52,613 nucleotides of DNA, taken from NCBI GenBank assembly GCA_964475955.1, contig CAYYZY010000031.1, forward strand, positions 1-52,613. The letters run 5' to 3'. A program made the translations under genes and the position numbers. Of the stretch, positions 44,815-52,613 are shown piece by piece. How positions within the stretch are numbered: position 1 is the first letter of the stretch; each line of letters starts with the position of its first letter. The notes under the pieces were generated by a model that saw nothing but the letters and a program-made list of their open reading frames with translations, was not told the origin of the DNA and ran no database searches. This DNA comes from DATKZH01 sp964475955 (GTDB lineage Bacteria > Planctomycetota > Planctomycetia > Pirellulales > Thermoguttaceae).

Positions 44815-46194
44815 ATGAGCTTGCGAGCCTGGATTGTTGCGGCGTTGCTGGTGGCCGGCTGCGCGGTGGGCCGGGCGGACGAGGGGCGGATTCGGCCGTA
44901 CGAGGGGAATCCGTACTACTGGCAGTATCGGGGGGAGCCGGTGCTGCTGTTGGGCGGGTCGGTCAACGACAACCTGTTCCAGACGCCCGAGGTGGAAGCC
45001 CATCTCGACCGGCTCCGCGCCGCTGGCGGCAATTACGTGCGCAACACGATGAGCTGCCGCGACGAAGGCGATCTCTGGCCCTTCGCCCGGCAAGGCGACA
45101 AGTACGACCTCGACCGCTGGAACGACGCCTTCTGGGCCCGATTCGACCGCTTCCTGGCCGCCACCGCCCAGCGCGACGTGATCGTCCAAATCGAGATCTG
45201 GGCCACGTTCGACTACTACCGCGACCTCTGGGCCCGCAACCCGTTCAACCCGAAAAACAACGTCAACTACACGGCCGAGGAGTCGGGCCTGCCGCTGGTC
45301 GTCGACAGCCACCCGGTGCGCACCGAAAACGACTTCTTCCGCTCGGTGCCCAAGGCCAGGAACCTGCCGGTGGTGCTCGAGTACCAGCGGCGGTTCGTCG
45401 AGAAGATCCTCAGCTACTCGCTCCGGCACGACCACGTGCTCTACGCGATGGATAACGAGACGAGCGTCACCCCGCACTGGGGCGAGTACTGGGCCACGTT
45501 CATACGCGACCAGGCCGCCCGGGCGGGGAAACAGGTCGAAACGACCGAGATGTGGGATCCGTGGGACCTCGACCACCCCATGCACTGGAACACGGTCGAC
45601 CACCCGGAAATCTACACCTTCGTCGACGTCTCCCAAAACAACCACCAGAAGGGCCAGAAGCACTACGACAACGCCTTGCGGCGCCGCCGGTCGCTTCGCC
45701 GGAAGCCGCGGCCGATGACCAACGTGAAGATCTACGGGGCCGACGGCGGCCGGTTCGGCGACTCGCGCGACGGCGTGGAGCGGTTCTGGCGCAACATCTT
45801 CGGCGGGCATTCGGCCGTGCGCTTCCACCGCCCCGACTCGGGGATCGGGCTCAGCGGGCGGGCGCAGCAGATGATCCGAAGCGCCCGGGCGGTGACCGAC
45901 GCGGTCGACGTCTTCTCCTGCCGGCCGCGGCCCGACCTGTTGGCGGATCGCCAGCCCAACGAGGCCTACTGCCTGGCCGACGCCGGCCGGCAATACGCCG
46001 TCTATTTCCCGGCGGCCGGCGACGTGAAGCTCACCGTGAAAGCCACCCGGGGCAAGCTCACCGTCCGCTGGTACGACGTCGACCGCGGCCGCTGGCTCGA
46101 CCGAGAGCAGCCGGGCGCGACGGACCGGCTACATCTGAAAACCCCCGGCCCCGGCCAATGGGCCGTCATCGTCGCCGCGGCCACAGGTGAGTGA
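44815..46194 (+). CDS. Putative glycoside hydrolase lipoprotein (DUF4038-like)
   Basis: A 459-residue protein with a short hydrophobic leader ending in a lipobox-like LLVAGCAVG. The TIM-barrel domain starts NPYYWQYRGEPVLLLGGSVN and includes YVRNTMSCRDEGDLWPF, VIVQIEIWATFDYY and the probable catalytic Glu in LYAMDNETSVTP. Its C-terminal beta domain (AGRQYAVYFPAAGDVKLTVK) is collagen-binding-like. The resemblance to DUF4038/DUF5060-type glycosidases is by eye. Start: ATG 44815, 7 bases from GGAGG (44803-44807); ATG 44809 sits too close to it. Acts probably on the cell surface. Confidence 0.75.
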   Translation: MSLRAWIVAALLVAGCAVGRADEGRIRPYEGNPYYWQYRGEPVLLLGGSVNDNLFQTPEVEAHLDRLRAAGGNYVRNTMSCRDEGDLWPFARQGDKYDLDRWNDAFWARFDRFLAATAQRDVIVQIEIWATFDYYRDLWARNPFNPKNNVNYTAEESGLPLVVDSHPVRTENDFFRSVPKARNLPVVLEYQRRFVEKILSYSLRHDHVLYAMDNETSVTPHWGEYWATFIRDQAARAGKQVETTEMWDPWDLDHPMHWNTVDHPEIYTFVDVSQNNHQKGQKHYDNALRRRRSLRRKPRPMTNVKIYGADGGRFGDSRDGVERFWRNIFGGHSAVRFHRPDSGIGLSGRAQQMIRSARAVTDAVDVFSCRPRPDLLADRQPNEAYCLADAGRQYAVYFPAAGDVKLTVKATRGKLTVRWYDVDRGRWLDREQPGATDRLHLKTPGPGQWAVIVAAATGE

Positions 46195-46237
46195 GGGGGA
46201 ATCGAACCGCCGAGGCGCAGAGACGCGGAGAAGCCAT

Positions 46238-46372
46238 GTAGGTTATGCTTTAGCATATCGCGGCCTAGCCGCAGCCAAGAGCCCCGTAGGGTGGGTGCTT
46301 GCACCACGTGGAGACCACCATTTTCCGGCGTGCGTGCAAGCACGCACCCTGCAGGCTAGCCGCAGCCAAGAG
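46238..46372. repeat. Nested repeats: GTAGGTTATGCTTTAGCATA and a flanked hairpin
   Basis: A palindromic GTAGGTTATGCTTTAGCATA element (46238-46263) is followed by CTAGCCGCAGCCAAGAG (46265-46281), a hairpin with arms GTAGGGTGGGTGCTTGCA (46286) and TGCAAGCACGCACCCTGC (46334), and a second exact CTAGCCGCAGCCAAGAG (46356-46372). The 17-base direct repeats bracket the hairpin like an insertion footprint. Confidence 0.9.
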
Positions 46373-46390
46373 GGTCCCCCCTCCTCGCCC

Positions 46391-47845
46391 TCACTCCGGG
46401 CTCGGCTTCCCCATGCCGGCGTGCAGTTGCCGGTGGAGCCGGCGGTTGAGGTCTTCGGTTTCGGGCCGTTCGGAGAGGTTGACGTTTTCGCCGGGGTCGG
46501 TCCGGTGGTCGTAGAGCATCCGGCCGAGGAGCTTGCCCCGGTCGTTGGTGTACTCGGTGTAGCGGTGCCGATCGGTGCGGATCGTGTCGCCCGAGTAGAA
46601 CCGGCCGATGGCCGCCTCCTTCCACGCGAGGCCCGGGTCCTTCAAGAACGGGACGAAGCTGCGCCCGTCGAGATGGTCGGGAAGCGGCAGCCCGGCAAGG
46701 TCGCAGAGCGAGGGGTAGACGTCGACGTATTCGACCAGGGCGTCGGTCGACCGGCCGGGCTCGAAGCCGGGGGCCCGCACCAGAAGCGGCACGTGCATCG
46801 ACGTCTCGAAGCAACAGTGTTTGCACCACAGGGTGTGCTCGCCCAGGTTCCAGCCATGGTCGCCCCAGAGGACGACGATCGTGGAATCGGCGATTTCCAA
46901 GCGGTCCAACTCGTCGAGCAGCTTGCCGATCTGGGCGTCGGTGTAGCTGACGCAGGCGTAGTAGCCGTGGATCAGGCGCCGGGCCATGGCGTCCGATACC
47001 GGGCCCTTCTTGGGAACGCCCGCGTAGGCGCGCAGCTCGCCCCAGTTGTGCAGGGCGACGTCGGGGGCGTCCTTGGGGCGATGGTAGTTGTCGGGGAGTT
47101 CGATCTGGTTGCCAGGGTAAAGAGCCCAGTACTTCTGCGGCGCCAGAAACGGCAGGTGGGGCTTGTAGAACCCGACGGCCAGTAGGAAGGGCTCGTCCTT
47201 GGCGGCGAGCCGGGCCAGGTCGGCCACCGCGCGCTCGGCGAGCCGGCCGTTGGCGTAGGCGTCGTCGGGCACGTCGGCCGCCTCGGTCGGCGGACCGAGC
47301 GCCCGGCCTCGCTTCGTCTTCGCGCGGTTCTCCTCCCACGCCCGGCGGCTTTCGGGCAGGAGGTAGCCCATCCAGGGATTGTCGGGCACCCAGGGTTCTT
47401 CGGACCAGCCCGCGCGGTTGTCGGTGCGGTGGTGAAAGACCTTGCCCAGCGAGACGGTGTAGTAGCCGTGGCTCCGAAAGTGCGTGTTGAGCGTGGTGAC
47501 GCCGGGGGCGTCCTTCTCCGCCCACGTGCTGTAGCCGACGAACCGGTTCCGCGCCGGCCGAATGCCCGTCATCAGGCTCGCCCGCGACGCCCCGCACACC
47601 GGCACGTTGCAGTACGCCCGGCCGAACCGGAACCCGCTGGCGGCCAGCCGGTCGAGGTTGGGCGAGTGCATGCCCGTCCGCCCGTAGCAGGCCAACTGCG
47701 GCCGCAGGTCGTCGACGGCGATGAACAGCACGTTGGGCCGGTCCGGCGGCTCCGCTGCCTCAGCAATCGGCGGCATGGCCAAGGCCACCAGGACCGACGC
47801 AATGGGTGCCAACAGGAAGCGACAATCGCTTAGGTGCATGTTCAT
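46391..47845 (-). CDS. Secreted sulfatase (iduronate-2-sulfatase type)
   Basis: A 484-residue sulfatase with a signal peptide (LLAPIASVLVALAMPPIAEA). It has NVLFIAVDDLRPQLACYG, the formylglycine-type Cys84-Gly-Ala-Ser-Arg88 in VPVCGASRASLMTG (CxAxR rather than CxPxR), and GDHGWNLGEHTLWCKHCCFE with the metal-binding and active-site His residues. The layout fits iduronate-2-sulfatase-like enzymes acting on sulfated polysaccharides. Start: ATG 47845, with GGAG at 6 bases; upstream extension lacks signal-peptide sense. Substrate unknown. Confidence 0.9.
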   Translation of the reverse strand: MNMHLSDCRFLLAPIASVLVALAMPPIAEAAEPPDRPNVLFIAVDDLRPQLACYGRTGMHSPNLDRLAASGFRFGRAYCNVPVCGASRASLMTGIRPARNRFVGYSTWAEKDAPGVTTLNTHFRSHGYYTVSLGKVFHHRTDNRAGWSEEPWVPDNPWMGYLLPESRRAWEENRAKTKRGRALGPPTEAADVPDDAYANGRLAERAVADLARLAAKDEPFLLAVGFYKPHLPFLAPQKYWALYPGNQIELPDNYHRPKDAPDVALHNWGELRAYAGVPKKGPVSDAMARRLIHGYYACVSYTDAQIGKLLDELDRLEIADSTIVVLWGDHGWNLGEHTLWCKHCCFETSMHVPLLVRAPGFEPGRSTDALVEYVDVYPSLCDLAGLPLPDHLDGRSFVPFLKDPGLAWKEAAIGRFYSGDTIRTDRHRYTEYTNDRGKLLGRMLYDHRTDPGENVNLSERPETEDLNRRLHRQLHAGMGKPSPE

Positions 47846-48066
47846 GACGGCTCCGTTTGCGGAATGCTCGCGCTCTGCACGGCCGGTTTTCACCGGCCAC
47901 GGAGCAGGGTCGGTTGCCGTGGGGACCGTCAGATGTTCGCCCAAAAAGCCGCCACGATCCGATCGGGTCCGGCTGGAGGGGTTCGCCATGACCGCCTTCA
48001 CGCGGTTCGTCAACCGGAAAGGTTGCCTTCAGAGACGCGCTGAATCGAATCGCCGCGACGACCCGC

Positions 48067-48333
48067 CTACCGCTCTTTCCGCTTCAACTCGTCGTTGTGG
48101 GCTTCGATGAACTTGCGGATATCGTCGGAAAAGTCGAGCAGACGCTCCCACTGCTCCACGTACAGCGTGACCGGCATCCGCTGAAGCCCGTAAAGGCTCA
48201 GCCCCCCCTTCTGGCTGACCTTGCAGTAGAGGGTTCCCCTTTTCTGCCGCTCCAGTTCGTCCAAAAGCTTCTCGGCCTCTTCCTCACCAATTTCCCCCGC
48301 TTTGATCTTCGCGATAATCTCTTTCCTGTCCAT
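48067..48333 (-). CDS. Small conserved hypothetical protein
   Basis: An 88-residue protein. The N-terminus is helical and charged (KEIIAKIKAGEIGEEEAEKL); the centre has a GTLYCKVSQKGGLSLYGLQR motif followed by VTLYVEQWERLLDFSDDI. I believe it is a known type of small planctomycete protein, but no function is assigned. A Shine-Dalgarno GGGAG sits upstream of the ATG at 48333. Confidence 0.7.
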   Translation of the reverse strand: MDRKEIIAKIKAGEIGEEEAEKLLDELERQKRGTLYCKVSQKGGLSLYGLQRMPVTLYVEQWERLLDFSDDIRKFIEAHNDELKRKER

Positions 48334-48775
48334 CTTCTAGTCTCCCGGTGCGTAGTTGGTAGGATGCGCCGCACCCACTTCCGTGGAGGCGCAATGATCA
48401 CTTCCGGTGGGGGATCCAGGCGTGACCGCCTCTCGCTGGCCCGCGGAAGGCGTACAAGGGCACATTACACACCCCACATGGGGTGGATGTCAAGCCGTTT
48501 TTTCTCCCATTGGGTAAGGATTGGGGTTGGGGAGCTTCCCTACCGGGACATCAGCGCGGAACCGGGCCCTTCCGACGCCGCCTGAGCCCACTCGTTGGGG
48601 CAGTGTGTCTCCCTCGTTGATGTCGAAATTCCCTGCTCCCGGGGGAAGCCAGTCGCTCCGCCATGTTCCCCTGGCCCCCCTTTCGTCGCCGGCCGAGCCG
48701 TCGTAGCATCTCCCGTTTCGCCTCGCACCTCGCCCGCCGGCCGTCGATACGCTTCCCCCTCGCCAAGGGTGCCCG
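48334..48775. other. Intergenic region, no gene seen
   Basis: About 440 bases between the small protein (-) and the helicase gene (+). It must hold promoters for both. No clear repeat or RNA gene is visible. Confidence 0.5.
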
Positions 48776-50827
48776 ATGGACTTGAACCCCGCCCAGCTCG
48801 AGGCCGTGGCAACGCTCTCCGGACCGTTGCTCGTGCTTGCCGGCGCTGGGACGGGCAAGACCCGCGTGGTCACCTACCGCATCGCGCGGCTGATCCGGCA
48901 CGGCACCCCGCCGGAACGCATCCTGGCCGTCACCTTCACTAACAAGGCGGCCAAGGAGATGCACCAGCGGGCGGCCGAACTGATCGGGCGGCGCACCCAG
49001 AAGAGGCCGGAGATCTCCACGTTCCACTCACTCTGCGTGCGCATCCTTCGCCGCCACGCCCGGCGGCTCGGCTACCCGGCCTCGTTCGCCATCTACGACC
49101 GGGGCGACCAGGAGAGCGTCGCCCGATCGGTGCTCCGCGAGATCAAGGTGCCCGACACGGCCTTGCGTCCCGGCGACCTGCTCAACCAGATCGGCCGCTG
49201 GAAGACGCTGGCCGTCCGCCCCTACCGCGCCGTGATGACCGCCCAAACCGACCGCGAACAGCTCGCCGCCATGGCCTACGGCCGCTACCAGAAGGCGTTG
49301 AAGGCCGCCGGCGCCGTCGATTTCGACGACCTGCTGCTTTGCACCGAGGAGCTGTTCCAGCGCTTCCCGGAGGTGCGGCGCGAGGAGGCCGCCCGCTTCG
49401 ACCACCTGCTGGTCGACGAATACCAGGACACCAACGGCTGCCAGTACCACATCGTCAAGGCGCTGGCTGCCGGGCACCGCAACCTGTGCGTGGTGGGCGA
49501 CGACGACCAGTCGATCTACGGCTGGCGGGGCGCCGAGGTGGCCCACATCATCCGCTTCGCCAGCGATTGGCCCGGCGCCAAGGTCGTCCGCCTCCAGACC
49601 AACTACCGCTCCACCCGCGAGATCCTCGCGTGGGCCAATCGCCTCATCGCGTTCAACGAGCAGCGCCACCCGAAGATGCTCGTGGCCACGCGCCGCGGCG
49701 ACCCGCCCCGCATCCTCCAGCTCGACGACGAGGAGACCGAAGCGAAGACCGTCGTCGACGAGATCCGCTCCCGCATCGCCCACAACCGGCGCCGCCCCCG
49801 CGACTTCGTCGTCCTCTTCCGCACCAACGAGCAGCCCCGCGCCTTCGAGACCGAGCTGCGCCGCGCCAAGGTGCCCTACGTCCTTCTGGGCGGCCAGTCG
49901 TTCTACGACCGCAAGGAAGTGCGCGACGTGATCGCCTACCTCCGCGTGCTGGCCAATCCCCGCGACGAAATCTCACTGATGCGCGTGGTCAACACGCCGC
50001 CCCGCGGCATCGGGCAGACGACCGCCACGCGCCTCCTCGAAGACGCCGTCGCCCGCGGCCGGCCCGTCTGGGACCTCCTGGCCGAGGCGCCGCGGCTCGA
50101 CTACGTGCGCCCGGCCGCCCGGCGCGGCATCGACCAGCTCCGCGCCCTGGTCCGTGAACACGGCGACGCGATCAAGTCGCGCCCCCTGGTCGAGGTGCTC
50201 GTGGGCCTCTTACGCCGGATCCGCTACCAGGAGGAGCTGGTGCGCCTCTACCCCAAGCCCGAAGAGCAAAGCGCCCGCTGGGCGACCGTCGAAGAGGTGG
50301 TCAACGCCCTGGGAAGCTACTGCCAGCGGACCGCCAAGCCGACGCTGGGCGACTTCCTCCAGGAGATCACGCTCACCGGCTACGACGCCGACGGGCAGGA
50401 CGAGTCGCAGCTCGAACAGGACGCCGTCGCCCTGATGACCCTCCACGCGGCCAAGGGGCTCGAGTTCCGCGAGGTCTACATGGTGGGGATGGAGGAGGGC
50501 TTCCTGCCGCACCACCGCTCGGTCGGGGCCGACGAGTCGGCCGTCGACGAGGAGCGCCGGCTGTGCTACGTCGGCGTCACCCGGGCGCAAAGGCGGCTCA
50601 CCCTCACGCTCTCGCTCAGCCGCCGCAAGTGGGGCAAACCGCGGCCGACCGTCCCCAGCCGTTTCCTCTACGAAATCACCGGCCAGGCCGATAACCCCCA
50701 CTACGCCGCCGCCGTCCGCGGCGCTCCCCCCTCCACCGCCAGCCGCCCCCATCGACCCAGCGATCGCCCCAGAACCGCCCGGCCGAAGAAAGGCGCGGCC
50801 CCGCCGCGCCGCAGACCGAAGGGTTGA
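48776..50827 (+). CDS. UvrD/PcrA-family DNA helicase
   Basis: A 683-residue SF1A helicase. Motifs visible: Q-motif LNPAQLEAV, Walker A AGAGTGKTRVVTYRI, TFTNKAAKEM, Walker B LLVDEYQDTN, DQSIYGWRGA, LQTNYRST, ALMTLHAAKGLEF and YVGVTRAQRRLT. It unwinds DNA in repair and replication-fork processing. The C-terminal tail is basic and low-complexity (SRPHRPSDRPRTARPKKGAA), probably a DNA or partner contact. Start: ATG 48776. It could be PcrA, UvrD or Rep; PcrA-like by length. Confidence 0.9.
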   Translation: MDLNPAQLEAVATLSGPLLVLAGAGTGKTRVVTYRIARLIRHGTPPERILAVTFTNKAAKEMHQRAAELIGRRTQKRPEISTFHSLCVRILRRHARRLGYPASFAIYDRGDQESVARSVLREIKVPDTALRPGDLLNQIGRWKTLAVRPYRAVMTAQTDREQLAAMAYGRYQKALKAAGAVDFDDLLLCTEELFQRFPEVRREEAARFDHLLVDEYQDTNGCQYHIVKALAAGHRNLCVVGDDDQSIYGWRGAEVAHIIRFASDWPGAKVVRLQTNYRSTREILAWANRLIAFNEQRHPKMLVATRRGDPPRILQLDDEETEAKTVVDEIRSRIAHNRRRPRDFVVLFRTNEQPRAFETELRRAKVPYVLLGGQSFYDRKEVRDVIAYLRVLANPRDEISLMRVVNTPPRGIGQTTATRLLEDAVARGRPVWDLLAEAPRLDYVRPAARRGIDQLRALVREHGDAIKSRPLVEVLVGLLRRIRYQEELVRLYPKPEEQSARWATVEEVVNALGSYCQRTAKPTLGDFLQEITLTGYDADGQDESQLEQDAVALMTLHAAKGLEFREVYMVGMEEGFLPHHRSVGADESAVDEERRLCYVGVTRAQRRLTLTLSLSRRKWGKPRPTVPSRFLYEITGQADNPHYAAAVRGAPPSTASRPHRPSDRPRTARPKKGAAPPRRRPKG

Positions 50828-50866
50828 TTTCCCCACCCGCCGCCTCGGCTCCCACGGAAGTTTCCC

Positions 50867-50998
50867 CTACGCCTCCGGCCAGCACCGTTCGGTGACGATT
50901 TTCGCCTCGGTGAAGAAGTCGATCACGGCGCGGCCCTGGGCCTTGATGTCGGCGTAGAACGACGCCCGCATGCCGCCGAATGGGAGCGGGGCGACCGC
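50867..50998 (-). pseudogene. 3' remnant of an aldehyde dehydrogenase (mmsA-like)
   Basis: Only about 44 codons, VAPLPFGGMRASFYADIKAQ and the following RAVIDFFTEAKIVTERCWPE, then a stop. This matches the C-terminal end of methylmalonate-semialdehyde dehydrogenase-type enzymes, where the segment closes with a FYT-KTVT-RW pattern. Upstream frames (51001-51163) show no related sequence, so most of the gene is lost. Confidence 0.7.
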
Positions 50999-51392
50999 GG
51001 CGGCCGTGCACGCCGGCCGCGATCCCCGGGAGCGATCCCCGCGAAATCTCGCCGCCCGAGGGTCGCGGCAATCTCGTTCGGCACGATTCTCGCGGGGCCT
51101 TCTCGGCGCTCTTGGCGGCCGATCGCGCGCCACACAATTCTCTGTAGGCGTTTTCCTGTCCACCCATGAGTGCTACCGCTAACTAGCTATAGGGTAGATG
51201 ACCCCCCCGCCCCGTTGGCAACTTCACCCGATCCAATTGGGGGGGTGGCGATATTGGGTCCGATGGTTCGGTTGCTGCTGGCTTCTCCTGCAATCTTCAA
51301 ATTAGGGGTTGACAACGGGGCTCCTATCGGTTTGCCTGGGGAGCACCGCGCATCTACGCACAACGCTCGGGCCTTGGCTGGAGGGGAAGATC

Positions 51393-52424
51393 ATGAAGGG
51401 CAAGCTCTTCCATCGTCGTCGTCGACTCTCACGTTCCGCCGGGCGCTTTCGCCGTCGCGACTCCATCTCCAACCGCTCGCGCCGCCCCGCCCTGGAGCCG
51501 CTGGAGCCCCGCTGGATGCTCACTGACGTCAGCGGGCACATCACCAGCGACACCGTCTGGGACGACACCAGCGAGCCGTGCAATCTTACGGGCCACCTGT
51601 ACGTCGATGACGGAGTGACGCTCGATGTTCTTTTCTGGGGTGGAGGTCCACTCGAAGCGGTATAGCTCTAACGACCTCATCTACGACTTCAACATCGACG
51701 GCACGGTGAACGCAACCGGCGCGGCCTTCGTGGAGTACATGGATCTGAACGTCCGCAATGGAGGCGTACTGAACCTCACCAACACGTCCGTGAGCGGGTC
51801 GAATCCCGAAAACGAGGACTCCTCCCTCAGCTATGCCAGTGGCTCGGCCGGCAACCTGCGCTACGCCACTCTCAACGTTCCTCTCTCCCTGAGCGCCGCC
51901 TGGACGGGCTCCATCCGCGAATCCGACTTCTCTTCGAGTTCGGTGACGGCTTCGGGCGGTTCGACCACCACCATCGACCTCACCAGCAACTGGTGGGGCA
52001 CCACCGACCCCGCCGAGATCGAGGCCAAGATCTGGCACCAGCCGGACGACGCCGGCCTGCCGCTGGTGCTTTACGATCCTTGGTTGCACGCGGTGCCGAG
52101 CGAACGCCTGCTGTACGTTCTCGAAATGTGGCCCGAGGGGCCGATCAACTGGCGGACGAACTACGTGGACGTGACCTTCAACCGGGAGGTCGACCTGGCC
52201 ACCCTCACGCTCGCCCACGCCTCGGTCGAAAGCCGGCATCTGACGTACGACGTCGTGAGCATCAATAAGGTGGGCGACACCACCTATCGGCTGGCCCTCG
52301 ACACGGAACTGCCCGAGGGAACGCACCGCCTGGAGCTGGGGCCCGAGGTGGCCGACGCCGCCGGCAACCTGATGAACCAGGATTTTGACGACCAGAAGGG
52401 CGAGCCGCTGGACGACATGTTCCT
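51393..52424 (+). pseudogene. Frameshifted surface protein, cut by IS66 fragment
   Basis: The 5' part (ATG 51393) gives a basic N-terminus and ALEPLEPRWMLTDVSG, the planctomycete surface-protein signature, then a right-handed helix-like start. Near 51620 the frame shifts by one: the frame from 51393 reads on to a TAG at 51663-51665, while protein-like sequence continues in another frame with SGVEVHSKRYSSNDLIYDFN, a repeat-rich beta-helix type region and YVDVTFNREVDLATLTLAHA (a bacterial Ig-like domain). At about 52425 it runs straight into IS66 transposase sequence. A sequencing error might explain the frameshift, but not the IS66 break. Confidence 0.75.
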
Positions 52425-52613
52425 CGGCGAGGAGTTCGAAGGCGTCTTGGGGTGCGATTAATTCAGCGCGTACCGGAAGTACATGAAGGACTTCGGCGTG
52501 CCGGTGCAATTCTGCCTCGCCCACCTGATCCGCGACGTCAAGTTCCTCGCGTCCCATCCGAACAAGAAGAATCGGGCGTACGGCGAGCTGCTCGTCGAGG
52601 ACTTGCGGCGTCT
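52425..52613 (+). mobile_element. IS66-family transposase fragment, cut by window edge
   Basis: The protein frame reads LGEEFEGVLGCD, then a TAA at 52459-52461, then FSAYRKYMKDFGVPVQFCLA and HLIRDVKFLASHPNKKNRAY, the catalytic part of an IS66 transposase. In homologues the TAA position is Tyr of GCDYFSAYRKY, so a TAC-to-TAA change has made the copy non-functional. No terminal repeat or target duplication is visible at the junction with the surface protein. Confidence 0.85.

Overview
The window looks like a draft chromosome segment from a GC-rich planctomycete, probably of the Pirellulales type. The signs are secreted sulfatases, a DUF1559 pilin-like protein, Gfo/Idh/MocA and amidohydrolase proteins with Tat leaders, ceramidase-like secreted enzymes, surface proteins with 'MERRELLSA'/'EPLEPRWML' N-terminal signatures, and several families of dispersed palindromic repeats. 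Two N-runs (100 N at 15870-15969, 10 N at 39299-39308) mark assembly gaps, so some apparent frameshifts could be assembly errors.

Layout. 1-5300: the 3' end of a gene with an in-frame 15-bp tandem repeat, a YhaM-like HD exoribonuclease (-), a Xer recombinase, a truncated FAD oxidoreductase and an amidohydrolase pair. 5250-6110: a REP-associated tyrosine transposase (RAYT) flanked on both sides by head-to-head copies of an 18-25 bp palindromic repeat; a tandem array of a similar repeat sits at the 100-N gap. 6.4-8.0 kb: a sulfatase. 8.2-11.1 kb: a two-gene island with less GC-biased codons, a PD-(D/E)XK nuclease coupled to a Zn-ribbon DNA methylase. This is probably a restriction-modification system of unassigned specificity. 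11.4-17.7 kb (-): Gfo/Idh oxidoreductase, DUF1570 peptidase-like protein, a fused two-domain ABC permease and a beta-propeller glycosidase-like protein. 17.9-18.6 kb: a broken ceramidase gene. 18.8-20.7 kb (-): an ABC-F ATPase. 20.9-28.7 kb (-): a pilus/type II secretion-like cluster (GspE, three GspF-like proteins, three pseudopilin/GspK-like proteins, DUF1559).

29-38 kb: an FG-GAP protein followed in frame, after one TAG, by a decayed glycosidase-like gene; an intact ceramidase-like gene; an orphan nucleotidyltransferase; and the housekeeping genes ruvC, cysS and ispF. 38-46 kb: a WD40 protein, a roughly 1460-residue SdrD-B-like surface protein with two nucleotide-identical tandem modules, an SMP-30/gluconolactonase-like protein and a putative glycoside hydrolase lipoprotein. 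46-52.6 kb: a second sulfatase, a small conserved hypothetical, a UvrD/PcrA helicase, a remnant of an aldehyde dehydrogenase gene, and a frameshifted surface protein cut by an IS66-family transposase fragment that runs off the window.

How it fits together: most genes encode exported carbohydrate, sulfate-ester or lipid-degrading enzymes and surface proteins, mixed with core informational genes. At least five genes are broken and gene borders are dense with repeats, which suggests a genome being reworked by repeat mobilisation and gene loss. The most interesting items are the RAYT/palindrome locus and the nuclease-methylase pair.
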